This document shows positions 53,505 through 62,689 of a stretch of DNA of 64,000 nucleotides, piece after piece. Source of the stretch: Hanleya hanleyi. Its lineage: Eukaryota > Mollusca > Polyplacophora > Lepidopleurida > Hanleyidae. The position numbers were made by a program, and so were the translations under genes. The stretch spans positions 43,693-107,692 of the forward strand of contig JAVTVY010025082.1 in assembly GCA_036873755.1 (NCBI GenBank). The letters run 5' to 3'. The notes under the pieces were generated by a model. That model was given only the letters and a program-made list of their open reading frames with translations. It was not told the DNA's origin and searched no databases. Every line of letters begins with the position of its first letter. Position 1 is the first letter of the stretch.

Positions 53505-54350
53505 AGCCTAAGGGTATGAAAATAGCCGTGTTGGAGCTAGGGGAGTTACTACTGGTCCAATGGGGTCGAGTGAGGTATCCATGTGAAGCTTAGGTGAAGG
53601 GGCATCTGATGGGGTGGGTGTGGGGTTGAACTAGCGTCATTCTGCGCATGCGCGGTGGCCCAAGGGTATGGAAATAGCCGTGTTGGAGCTAGGGGAGTTA
53701 CTACTGGTCCAGTGGGGTCGAGTGAGGTATCAAAGTGAAGCCTAGGTGAGGGGGCATCTGACTGGACTAGTGGGTTTGAACTAGCGTCATTCTGCGCATG
53801 CGCGGTGGCCCAAGGGTCTGGAAATAGCCGTGTTGGGAGCTAGCGAAGCCAATAATGGTCCAGTGGGGTCATATGAGGTATCAAAGTGAAGCTTAGGTGA
53901 AGGGGTATCTGACTGGACTAGTGCGTTGACATAGCGTCATTCTGCGCATGCGCGGTGGCCCAAGGGTATGGAAATAGCCGTGTTGGGAGCTAGGGGAGCC
54001 ACTAATAATCCAGAGGGGTCATATGAGGTATCCATGTGAAGCATTCGTGAAGGAGCATCTGACTGGACTAGTGGGGTTGAACTAGCGTCATTCTGCGCAT
54101 GCGCGGTGGCCCAAGGGTATGGAAATAGCCGTGTTGGAGCTAGGGGAGTTACTACTGGTCCAGTGGGGTCGAGTGAGGTATCAAAGTGAAGCCTAGGTGA
54201 AGGGGCATCTGACTGGACTAGTGGGGTTGAACTATCGGCATTCTGCGCATGCGCATAGACGTTTTGGGATGTAGGGGAGTCCCTAATGGTGCAATGGGGT
54301 CGAGTGAGGTATCCAAGTGAAGCCTAGGTGAAGGGGCATCTGATGGGTTG
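53505..54350. repeat. 150-bp tandem repeat, each unit with an NRF1-type palindrome
   Basis: About five and a half units. TGCGCATGCGC occurs at 53643, 53793, 53943, 54094 and 54244, i.e. every 150-151 bp. Other constant words are GGAAATAGCCGTGTTGG, GGGGTC-A-TGAGGTATC and GAAGC-TAGGTGAAGG. Immediately upstream of the first gene of Polinton 2; no coding content. Confidence 0.85.
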
Positions 54351-54448
54351 GGTGTGCGGTAGGAATATCATTCTTTTGGACTAACCCATCAGAATAGTAC
54401 GTATCACGGACTACACCCGACGTCTAGGCGCGCATGTGTGACCTGGTC

Positions 54449-54484
54449 TATAAACACGTCCCTCTGGATCCCACACCTTCATTT
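54449..54484 (+). promoter_or_regulatory. TATA + initiator for the first Polinton 2 gene
   Basis: TATAAACACG at 54449 and TTCATTTC about 29 bp downstream; ATG follows at 54501. Confidence 0.6.
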
Positions 54485-54500
54485 CTACGGTTGCAGAGCC

Positions 54501-54827
54501 ATGGCGGAGACCCAGCCCCATGCGACTCGCATTTTACAGTATGCCACCGTGGTGAATTCATTCACGGGTTACCGAGCAGTGGTCCGGTACATGTTTGCAG
54601 ATGGCGACGACAACGAGGGACGACGCCAGATCCTGAACGAGTTCACAGAAGCGGTCCTCCACAGAGTGCACTCGATGGAGAGGCGTGCCATCACTCACCA
54701 TTACTGGACTATGACAGCCATCCTTGATTCTCGGGCTATGGACCACGAGCGCTCACGCCGGAACCAGCACCGGCTGGTTGGCCTCATACTAGTCTGTGCC
54801 CTATTGACCCTGGCGCTGTGGTATTGA
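54501..54827 (+). CDS. Small membrane protein of unknown function
   Basis: Start set at ATG 54501 (MAETQPHATRIL), downstream of the TATA box. 108 aa: a soluble helical region (EGRRQILNEFTEAVLHRV) and a C-terminal membrane anchor (LVGLILVCALLTLALWY). Tail-anchored topology, somewhat like the layout of BCL-2-type or viral membrane proteins, but no motif supports a family. It occupies the position of the small minus-strand gene of Polinton 1 without visible similarity. Confidence 0.55.
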   Translation: MAETQPHATRILQYATVVNSFTGYRAVVRYMFADGDDNEGRRQILNEFTEAVLHRVHSMERRAITHHYWTMTAILDSRAMDHERSRRNQHRLVGLILVCALLTLALWY

Positions 54828-54830
54828 CAC

Positions 54831-54868
54831 TATAAATACCAGGGTCAGACAGAGTGTGTGTCATTCAC
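54831..54868 (+). promoter_or_regulatory. TATA + initiator for PC4-like gene A
   Basis: TATAAATACC at 54831 and TCATTCAC at 54861: distance 30 bp. Confidence 0.75.
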
Positions 54869-54889
54869 CGTTCGACATTTACAGCAAGC

Positions 54890-55387
54890 ATGTCATCCGT
54901 CCTACGAGCCATACTGCCCCTTACACCCCAGGTGGGGTTACACGTCTATGAAGATAAAGTCACCCTGGTGGAAGACCGTGGAGCTATTTGCTGGGCGCCC
55001 GCTGAGACCGTATCGAATACGGTGACACTACCTCGTGACGGCTGGACCAAATTTAAACGGGTGTTGAGCGGCGAGCTCGACGGAAACCTCATCCACATAG
55101 ACAATGCCATCTACGTATACCGTACCTCCCACTTCCTACGCCTGGGCCGCTACCAAGACCCTACGCGAGGCTTCACCCTAGACCCCGATCTGTGGTCAGC
55201 CTTGGAGAAAGTGGTGCCTATTGTAGACCAGCTGTTTACACCGGACGAGCGATCATCAGACCAGTTGCCGTGGGCTCGTGCTATTGAGGACGCGCTGGCT
55301 GAACCCCATGAACAACTACATGAACCCGACGACGATGCCATTGATTACCCGGCTAGACTCAGTCAGCCCAATGACATGACCACCTGA
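54890..55387 (+). CDS. PC4-like repeat protein A
   Basis: ATG 54890 (MSSVLRAILPLTPQVG) chosen from promoter spacing. About 165 aa. Pattern: strand run KVTLVEDRG, VTLPRDGWTKFKRVL, a second strand run AIYVYRTSHFLRL and FTLDPDLWSALEKVV, then an acidic tail. Paralogous to the next gene and to both units of 31397-32079. The [VFI]-x-L-x3-[GL]W-x2-[LF] signature resembles PC4 ssDNA-binding domains; the family assignment is tentative. Confidence 0.6.
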   Translation: MSSVLRAILPLTPQVGLHVYEDKVTLVEDRGAICWAPAETVSNTVTLPRDGWTKFKRVLSGELDGNLIHIDNAIYVYRTSHFLRLGRYQDPTRGFTLDPDLWSALEKVVPIVDQLFTPDERSSDQLPWARAIEDALAEPHEQLHEPDDDAIDYPARLSQPNDMTT

Positions 55388-55412
55388 TCCTTTGATCTCA
55401 CGGGGTTCTCCC

Positions 55413-55450
55413 TATAAATACGAGAGACAGTGAAATCTGGTACCATTCAC
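55413..55450 (+). promoter_or_regulatory. TATA + initiator for PC4-like gene B
   Basis: TATAAATACG at 55413 and CCATTCAC at 55443: distance 30 bp. Confidence 0.75.
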
Positions 55451-55459
55451 GTACTGACC

Positions 55460-55930
55460 ATGACGGAGCATATAGTACTGGCGTATTTCAGCTTGACCCC
55501 CGAGGTTTTCCTGCACGTGTATGCGGATAAGGTCGATATCATGGAGGAGGTGGGAGACGTCTGTGATGCGGACCCTACACAACCGTGCCCGGCTCACATT
55601 CGTCTGTCCCGGGAGGGCTGGACCAAATTCAAACGGGTGTTGTCTGGTGAACTGGACGGCGACCTCATCCACTTGTGTCACGATGTGTACATCCGACGCG
55701 GCCCTTTCTTTGCTCAATTGGCTCGGCTAGATGGAGGTACAGTGCATTTTACCCTTCACCCTGATCTATGGTCTGCATTGGAAGATGCCGTGGTAGATGT
55801 GGATGAAGTGCTTATCAAGCGGTCATCAGACGAGTTGGACTGGTCATTTACCATGGCCACTGTGGAAGCCCACGAAGAAAATCAGAAAGAAACTCCGGCC
55901 CAAGATACACCCGTTATAAATAAACGATAG
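55460..55930 (+). CDS. PC4-like repeat protein B
   Basis: ATG 55460 (MTEHIVLAYFSLTPEV). About 156 aa with the same layout as gene A: KVDIMEEVG, IRLSREGWTKFKRVL, DVYIRRGPFFAQL, FTLHPDLWSALEDAV and an acidic tail. The stretch SGELDGDLIHLCHDVYI is close to the second unit of the Polinton 1 gene, so B is the likely counterpart of that unit. The TATA box of the integrase gene overlaps its last codons. Confidence 0.6.
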   Translation: MTEHIVLAYFSLTPEVFLHVYADKVDIMEEVGDVCDADPTQPCPAHIRLSREGWTKFKRVLSGELDGDLIHLCHDVYIRRGPFFAQLARLDGGTVHFTLHPDLWSALEDAVVDVDEVLIKRSSDELDWSFTMATVEAHEENQKETPAQDTPVINKR

Positions 55931-55958
55931 AGCCAGGGTCCATCATCATTTTGTCACC

Positions 55959-57026
55959 ATGAAGCGCTGGGAGAAGGTGTTGGATAACTTATACTACAGT
56001 CCCGACAGTCCGGCGGCCTATAGTGCCTTGTCGGCTCTCTATCGAGCGGCCAAACCCCAGGGGATACAACGTGCCCAAGTCCGAGATTGGTTAAGAAAAC
56101 AAGACACCTATACCTTACATCGAGCTGTTCGTCGCCATTTTCTACGGAACCGGGTCATCGTGGGAGGAATAGATGCCCAGTGGCAAGCGGATTTGTCGAT
56201 ATGAGCGCCTTTGCCAAACACAACGATGGGAATCGGTATATCTTGACGTGCATCGATATTCTATCCAAGTATGCGTGGGTGGTACCTATCCGGACGAAAA
56301 CGGGGGCAAATCTCATAGCGGCGTTCAAAGACATCTTCAAGACCGGGCGCAAACCTTTGTATTTGCAAACCGACGAAGGCACGGAATTCCTCAACAGACC
56401 GTTCCAAGCCTTTCTCAAGAAACAGGTGTTTTCTTCCATACGTACAACGAGACCAAGGCTTCTGTGGTGGAAAGGTTCAACAGGACATTCAAAGGCCGCA
56501 TGTATAAATATTTCACCTATAAGAATACAAGGCGGTACATCGATGTTCTACCGAAACTGGTGAGGGGTTACAATCGAGCCTATCATCGAAGTATACAGAG
56601 AGCCCCCATTACCGTGACCCAACGCAATGAAGCCCAAGTCCGGCGTGTCTTGTACCCCATGCCATCGCAACGAGCACCGAAGGCGATGTTCAAGGTCGGG
56701 GACCCTGTACGGATCAGTAAAGTCAAGGGCAAGTCGAGAAAAGTTACTTGCCCAACTGGAGCGATGAGCACTTCCTGATTAAACGGCGCCTACCCCGACA
56801 GCGGCGAGTCTACGAACTGGAAGATCTTCAAGGGGAACCGTTGCTAGGCACGTTTTACGAGACGGAATTACAGCCTGTCGTAAAAACACAGCAAGACTAC
56901 TACACGGTGGAGCAGATTTTGAAAACGGAACGTCGACGTGGCAAACTGTTTCATTTCGTCAAATGGCAAGGCTGGCCCAGTTCCTTCAATTCCTGGGTCG
57001 CTGCCAACCAGGTGAAACGACTATAA
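55959..57026 (+). pseudogene. Polinton 2 integrase (rve + chromodomain), three frame breaks
   Basis: Starts at ATG 55959 with TATAAATAA at 55915. Four successive frames carry the conserved blocks; breaks at about 56194-56196, 56429-56432 and 56733 each equal one lost base. Catalytic residues: Asp in IDAQWQADL, Asp in LQTDEGTEFL, and the Glu region (SVVERFNRTFKGR). The C-terminal chromodomain (YYTVEQILKTERR, FVKWQGWPSSFNSW) is intact. No substitutions to stop codons were seen. Confidence 0.88.
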
Positions 57027-57068
57027 AGCCAGACACCACTGCCGTCCTCCTACATTCCACGTCCGACC

Positions 57069-58148
57069 ATGAACACGGTGCAACCGTCTCTGAACACAGC
57101 GTCTTCCAAAACGCGCAAAGCGCAAGTTGGCTTTGGGGTGATAGTGCTAACCCTGCTGAGTGTGTTGTACGGAGGTGTGTTTTACGACGTAGCCTATGTC
57201 AGTACGTTAATTAACCAACTGAGAACACCAGCCATCAGTGAAACGGGTCTACAGAGAGCACCAGTCGTATCGAGGCCAGTCACCACCACACCCCGTGTAC
57301 AAGCCACGTCGAGTGTAAGCTCTACACTTACACCAAGTACACCTACTACGTCTCAAGACCCACCGGATTTCATCCCTCACAGTGAACCGACAACACGACC
57401 CACGTTGTACCCATCACCACCATCATCATCCCTGAACGTGAACAGACAACGACGACCGACGTTGTACCCACCACCACTCCAGTTCACTCGTACCAAATTT
57501 ACAAGAGGGGTTACCACGACAGCGGATACACCTCGAACCATGGATCCCCGTTGGCAGCATCCCTTCACGTGTCTCATCGCAGGACCGACGGGTTCCGGCA
57601 AAACGCACTTCGTCCGGAAGCTCCTCGAACACGCCGACAGCATGATCACTCCACCCATTGCCAGAGTCGTGTGGTGTTACGGAGAATGGCAGGAAGCGTA
57701 TGCAGCAATGCCCCACATCACGTTCGTGGAAGGCCTACCTAACCTGGCCGATTTGGAACCCGACACCTTGGTGGTTCTGGATGATCTCATGGCGGAGACG
57801 GATGCGCGGGTCACCCAACTCTTTACCAAAGGCAGCCATCATCGACGGCTCAGCATCATCTACATTGTGCAGAATCTGTTCAGTAAAAACAAAGAACATC
57901 GGAACATCAGCTTAAATGCCCACTACCTGGTGGTCTTCAAAAACCCGAGAGATACCACTCAACTGCTGCACCTGGCGAGACAGATATATCCCGGCCGCAC
58001 ACCGTTTGCGTTGGAAGCCTTTAAAGATGCCACAACCCCTCAGCACGGGTATATGCTCTTCGACCTCAAGCAAGCCACCCCCGACCACCTTCGACTACGG
58101 ACCGGCATCTTTCCCGGAGAGACCCACCACGTGTACTTGCAAAAATAA
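57069..58148 (+). CDS. Membrane-anchored packaging ATPase (359 aa)
   Basis: Intact. N-terminal transmembrane span (VGFGVIVLTLLSVLYGGVFY), about 120 residues of Thr/Ser/Pro-rich linker, then the ATPase core from MDPRWQHPF (ATG 57541). Walker A GPTGSGKTHF, Walker B TLVVLDDLM, SIIYIVQNLFSKN block. Packaging ATPases of Polintons are usually soluble; the continuous membrane-anchored form is notable. Internal initiation at 57541 could give a soluble form. Confidence 0.9.
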   Translation: MNTVQPSLNTASSKTRKAQVGFGVIVLTLLSVLYGGVFYDVAYVSTLINQLRTPAISETGLQRAPVVSRPVTTTPRVQATSSVSSTLTPSTPTTSQDPPDFIPHSEPTTRPTLYPSPPSSSLNVNRQRRPTLYPPPLQFTRTKFTRGVTTTADTPRTMDPRWQHPFTCLIAGPTGSGKTHFVRKLLEHADSMITPPIARVVWCYGEWQEAYAAMPHITFVEGLPNLADLEPDTLVVLDDLMAETDARVTQLFTKGSHHRRLSIIYIVQNLFSKNKEHRNISLNAHYLVVFKNPRDTTQLLHLARQIYPGRTPFALEAFKDATTPQHGYMLFDLKQATPDHLRLRTGIFPGETHHVYLQK

Positions 58149-58303
58149 TGTAAACACACCCACAGTGGCTCCCCCAGCTGGGGTGTGTGTGTGTTTTGAT
58201 GATGGGGATAATAAAAAGAATGAATACCACAGCAGGGTTGATTTTTTGTCTCTGAAGTAGATAAAAAGAGCAGAGTTGTGGGTTCTAGCATTAGTTGTAC
58301 ATG

Positions 58304-58645
58304 ATGTCTGCGCGAGTACGGAAGCACGCTCCCACGCTCCGTGTATTGAAGACGGCCCCACCCGAGTTAGTCCGAACCATTGTACGCGGTGCGGACCCTG
58401 ACCTTGTACGCTGTCTGTGCGAGATCGGGTACAATCTGTTAAAAGGCAACGTACCACTGACTCCGGCTCAGAAGACCAAGTTGGCCAAGCATAAGACAGG
58501 TCTACGAACCCTAGTCCATAAGCGGGTCCCACAAACACAAAAGAAAAAGGTGTTACAGAAAGGCGGCTTTCTCGGGGCCATCTTAGCACCGTTGGCCGCT
58601 TCCGTGTTGGGTCCAGTATTGGGTGGACTCTTCGGCCGACAATGA
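58304..58645 (+). CDS. Small basic/hydrophobic virion protein (pX-like)
   Basis: Start at the second of two adjacent ATGs (58301, 58304) to match the homolog (MSAR). 113 aa, same layout as 34586-34924: RKHAPTLRVLKTAP, CEIGYNLLKGNVPL, KKKVLQ, then GGFLGAILAPLAASVLGPV. Intact. Confidence 0.75.
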   Translation: MSARVRKHAPTLRVLKTAPPELVRTIVRGADPDLVRCLCEIGYNLLKGNVPLTPAQKTKLAKHKTGLRTLVHKRVPQTQKKKVLQKGGFLGAILAPLAASVLGPVLGGLFGRQ

Positions 58646-58657
58646 ACCACACGAAAA

Positions 58658-59506
58658 ATGGTCCTCGTCGAACCTCGGTTGCTTCAAAACCTCCAATCAC
58701 CCTACCCTGTGCCACCTACGGTGAAGACCATAAACACCCTCGATGGAGAGATGCAACAGATCTTACAGAGACCGGGGTTAAGCGACAGTGAGAAAGTACA
58801 ACGGCACAATGAGACGCTTCAACGGTACATGACGTTCATGGACCAATACAAAACTCGCTCTACCCCAGCAACAGCACCACCACCACCACCACCACCACCA
58901 CGTGACAGACCGCCGACCTCAGCACCGTTCCAACAGCCGCCATTACCAGGGGTAGCCCCCACAGCCCCACAGTGGGTGGAAGACGAAGTGCTGAAGAGTG
59001 TACCTGCATCGTTCAAGAAACAAGCTGGCCTAGTATTACAACGGATGAAACAGAATCCTAACATGACTTGGAATGATAAAGGCGAACTCCTGGTACAGAA
59101 TCAGGTGGTCCCCGGCACCCACATGACGGATTTAGTGAATGATCTGATGCGTCAACGCAGATCGCACACCGATCCCCGAGGATGGGAGGTCTTCGCTCAA
59201 GGCTTGAAAGACATGCATGTACCACAGGAATTGGTGGGGAACCCCCACCGCTGGGCCTTTATGCAGCAAACCCAGCAATCGCCGAGTCGTGCACCACGAC
59301 AGATTCCACAACCTTGGGAATCCGAATGGGAACCGGAGTCACCCCCCAAAACTCCACCACCACCACAACGGGCACCTTCTTTTCAGACCTTTAAAACACC
59401 ACCCTTGATCAGGACACCGCACATTTCCAGAGCCGTGACACGTAGCAAGTCAACGCGACGAACACGACGCCGGACACAACCACCCAAGGTCTGGAACACC
59501 TATTAA
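58658..59506 (+). CDS. Conserved Polinton late protein, Pro-rich with basic tail
   Basis: 282 aa, homolog of 34929-35711: MVLVEPRLLQNLQSPYPVP start, IQ-like helical region with YMTFMDQY, CCA-encoded polyproline, conserved GELLVQNQVVPGTHMTDLVN and GWEVFAQGLKD, and an Arg-rich C-terminus (SKSTRRTRRRTQPP). Intact. Starts 13 bases after the previous stop. Confidence 0.65.
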   Translation: MVLVEPRLLQNLQSPYPVPPTVKTINTLDGEMQQILQRPGLSDSEKVQRHNETLQRYMTFMDQYKTRSTPATAPPPPPPPPRDRPPTSAPFQQPPLPGVAPTAPQWVEDEVLKSVPASFKKQAGLVLQRMKQNPNMTWNDKGELLVQNQVVPGTHMTDLVNDLMRQRRSHTDPRGWEVFAQGLKDMHVPQELVGNPHRWAFMQQTQQSPSRAPRQIPQPWESEWEPESPPKTPPPPQRAPSFQTFKTPPLIRTPHISRAVTRSKSTRRTRRRTQPPKVWNTY

Positions 59507-59539
59507 AACCAACAGCAGCAGCAGGACAGCTCAGTCGCC

Positions 59540-60328
59540 ATGTTTTACCTCACCCTACCCAGTAACAGTTCGCTGGATGTGTTTCCTGACAACACCGTGG
59601 CCAAGCATGTGACTCAATTACCACAACCGTTGCATTTACCTGGCCGGTGGGAATGTGGACTGGTGGATATTCAGTACCCTTACTCGTGGTACAACGTGCG
59701 AGCCAATGAAGTGTGGTACGAGGTGACCTACGAAGGAAAAGACACCCGACTCACTCTCCCTGAAGGCCAATACGATACTCCCAAGGAGTTCATGGGTGGG
59801 CTGTCAAGACTGTCGCATTATAAGGCTCTACGGGAGGTCACAAATACTTCAAGACCCATCAAAGCCTATCCCTTCAAGAATCACGTGAACTTCGATTACA
59901 ACGCACACAACGACAAGGCAGAGCTTATCGTCACCACCAACGCGAGTGTCGTACTGAGTCCTATGCTACAGCAAATGCTGGGTTTCGATCTACAGACGTT
60001 CGCTGGTCCCACCGAACACCAAGGCGAGATCCCGATGGATATGAAGTCGGGTATGTACGGACTCTACGTCTACTCGGACGTGGTGGACAACCACATCATG
60101 GGCGATATCAACACACCTCTGTTACGGGTGGTGCCCATTAAAAATAAGTATGGCGATCAAGTCACCCACAGTTTCACCCACATGCTCTACCTGCCTGTAC
60201 GACAAACCCACATCAACACGATCACGGTGGATATAAGAGATGACACGGGACGACCGGTGGCATTCGAACGCGGGAAACTGGTGCTGACACTTCATTTTCG
60301 ACAAGCACGTGCTCCCCACTTTGTATAA
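59540..60328 (+). CDS. Penton-like minor capsid protein
   Basis: 262 aa, intact, aligned end to end with 35773-36561 (MFYLTLPSNSSLDVF, then LPGRWECGLVDIQYPYSWYN, C-terminal LVLTLHFRQA). The TAATG overlap with the next gene is conserved. Confidence 0.87.
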   Translation: MFYLTLPSNSSLDVFPDNTVAKHVTQLPQPLHLPGRWECGLVDIQYPYSWYNVRANEVWYEVTYEGKDTRLTLPEGQYDTPKEFMGGLSRLSHYKALREVTNTSRPIKAYPFKNHVNFDYNAHNDKAELIVTTNASVVLSPMLQQMLGFDLQTFAGPTEHQGEIPMDMKSGMYGLYVYSDVVDNHIMGDINTPLLRVVPIKNKYGDQVTHSFTHMLYLPVRQTHINTITVDIRDDTGRPVAFERGKLVLTLHFRQARAPHFV

Positions 60329-60733
60329 TGAAGGTGCCTTACGAGTGCGATGCACGCAGCTATATGGACTATTATGCCCAACAGGCCGGGGGTGGCTTTC
60401 CGGTGTTTAGTGGTGCACGCATGCAACGTGGACATGGACTGGGAACATACTCGGCAGCATCGTCAAAACGTTCCTGCCCTTGGTGACGCGTGGGGTGAAA
60501 GCAATCGGCAAACAAGCGGTACGCAGTGGACTGGAAGTGGCCGGTGATGTATTGGGGGTACGGCACCCAAAGAAGCCTTGAAACGGCGGGCCAAAGAAGC
60601 GGGAGGCGTCTTGGTGGCCAAAGCACGACGCACCGTAGGGAATAAAAGAGCTGCCCCACCGAAACCACGCACCAGTCGACGACCGACCCAGCGACGACGC
60701 ACATCGAAGAAGACCCGGGATATCTTTTCTTAA
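60328..60733 (+). pseudogene. Basic pVI-like minor virion protein, two frame breaks
   Basis: Starts at ATG 60328 (YMDYYAQQAGGG, FSGARMQRGHGLG). One G appears lost in each of two G-runs (60441-60443 and 60554-60558). After the second, the basic tail (TSRRPTQRRRTSKKTRD) continues to TAA at 60731. Homolog of 36561-36965. Confidence 0.65.
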
Positions 60734-60736
60734 AAC

Positions 60737-62049
60737 ATGTCCTTGATCCACGCCGAGTCCTGCTCCTCCACCAACAGTGAATTTGATTTGTGGACCGTGC
60801 CGCCCACACAGACCAGTGCCGAACAAGGATTATGGGTGGAGCATCTCCCGCTGTCCAGCATCAATGCAACAGGACCCATCGAGTTCACCATCAGTAATGC
60901 GGATACGACCTATGTGGATTTAGCCCATACCTACTTGTATGTGAAAGCCAAGATCGTCAGTGGAGATGGCACCAGAATCGTCGACCAAGCAACGGTGGGC
61001 CCGACGAATCTCTGGCTGCACTCGATGTTTCAACAGGTGGATATATTTCTCAGCGACAAACTCATCAGTGACTCGACCAACACGTACCCCTATCGAGCCT
61101 ACATCGAAACGCTGTTGTCGCATGGCCGAGAGGCTAAAAAATCTCAACTGACAGCCGCTTTATTCTACCAGGACAAAGCCGAGCACATGGGCGCAGAGAA
61201 CGACAATACGCGATATAGGCAACGGAAGGCTTTGACCGCGAACGGCGTCTCGGTGGATATGATCGGTCGACTGCACGCAGACATGTTCATGCAAGACCGA
61301 TACCTCTTGAACAAGGTTCCCATCAAAATCCGACTGATACGGGCGCCTCCGACCTTCGCCTTGATGGCCACTAACGTAGAGGCGCATATAGCTGACTATA
61401 AGATTGTCATCGAAGACGCGGTCCTGTATGTCCGAAAAGTGAAACCGAATCCAGCCGTTCAATTGGGACACATGACAGCCTTGGAAACAAAACCAGCCCA
61501 GTACCCTATCCGACGTGTGCAAACCAAAGTGTTCTCTGTGTCTGCTGGAAATACGACCGCCAACAAAGACAACCTGTTCCTGGGGGAACTACCCAAGCGA
61601 TTGATCCTGGCCTGTGTGGAAAATACCAGTTTCAGTGGAGCCTACCCAGAAATCCGTTTGACTTTAAACATTTCGGCATCAATTTTGTGGCCCTGCATGT
61701 GGATGGACAACAGGTGCCAGCCACGGCCTTAACCCCGAACTTTGGGCGCCCGAATTTCATTCGAGCCTATCAGAGCCTGTTTACAGCCACCGGTCAAATC
61801 AACCAGGACGAAGGGAATTTCATCAGTCGGGAGGCCTACGGGAACGGATACACGTTGTTCTGTTTCGATCTGATCCCCACCTTAGAGAACGACCATCAGC
61901 TGGCCCTGGCCAAGCAAGGCAATTTACGGTTGGAAATCCACTTTCAACGAGCCCTCCGGAGCACCGTCAATGTGATTTGCTACGCCGAGTTTGACAACAT
62001 CATTCAAGTGGACAAGGCGCGCAACGTGCTGTGTGACTTCTCCACCTAA
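60737..62049 (+). pseudogene. Hexon-like major capsid protein, one frame break
   Basis: First frame from ATG 60737 to about 61650, second to TAA at 62047. The break falls in the A-run at 61650-61652 and equals one lost base. Blocks: SCSSTNSEFDLW, WLHSMFQQVDIFLSDKL, NTYPYRAYIETLLSHG, VDMIGRLHADMF, QYPIRRVQTKVFSV. No stop codons otherwise. Confidence 0.88.
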
Positions 62050-62050
62050 C

Positions 62051-62523
62051 ATGGATACAGAGCAGATAACCACCGTGCTGGAGAATGATCCAGAGACACG
62101 TATGATGTTTCAAGGGGTGTTCGCCCGAGATGTGTTCCCATTAGACCGTATGTATCCTGCTGCTTACGTTCTCAACACGGACCCGATGTATCGGCCCGGT
62201 GAACATTGGGTGGCCGTGTACTTGACAGAACAGCAGGGCGAATACTTTGACCCGTACGGCCTGCCACCCTTCCATCCCGATTTAACAGACTTCATGGATC
62301 AAGGCACAGAGACGTGGTGTTGGAATACTAAAACGTTGCAAAGCCTGGACAGTATGGTGTGCGGACAATATTGCTTGTTTTACCTGTACCATCGATGCCG
62401 GGGAAGACCTTATCTACCATCGTCCACATGTTTGACGAGTACCCCAAGGCCGAGGACCGAGATGTACTCGTCTATGACTGGGCCGCCCATCATTTCAATG
62501 TACAAGTCCCGTTCTGGGCTTGA
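62051..62523 (+). pseudogene. Adenain-like maturation protease, one late frame break
   Basis: ATG 62051, one base after the hexon stop. Catalytic His in RPGEHWVAVY, acidic residue in EYFDPYG, catalytic Cys in VCGQYCLFYL: the triad is complete. The frame shifts at about 62404 (one A lost), and the conserved end (RDVLVYDWAAHHFNV) is in the next frame, ending at TGA 62521. Confidence 0.85.
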
Positions 62524-62640
62524 ATTCTTTCAATGTACATACGCCCGCCGTTCTGGGTTTAAGTTTAAAAGCCCTCTGTTCTGGGCTTCAGTTCTTTCAA
62601 TGTACAAGCCCCTTGTTCTGGGCTTGAGTTTTCACGTGGT
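62505..62640. repeat. Short tandem duplication of the protease 3' end
   Basis: TTCTGGGCTT followed by (C/G)A-TTCTTTCAATGTACA recurs about four times (from 62512, 62550, 62579, 62614), derived from the last codons of the protease. Confidence 0.75.
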
Positions 62641-62665
62641 TGTTCTCACGTTGTTGTTGTTACTG

Positions 62666-62671
62666 AATAAA
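62666..62671 (+). terminator. Polyadenylation signal of the Polinton 2 late block
   Basis: AATAAA about 145 bp after the protease stop, followed by a GT-rich stretch. Confidence 0.55.
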
Positions 62672-62689
62672 AACAAAATGAGATCTCAC

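Noticed and set aside
59182..59408. Overlapping ORFs inside the late Pro-rich protein of Polinton 2
   Set aside because: Out-of-frame shadows; the 58658-59506 frame is conserved with Polinton 1.
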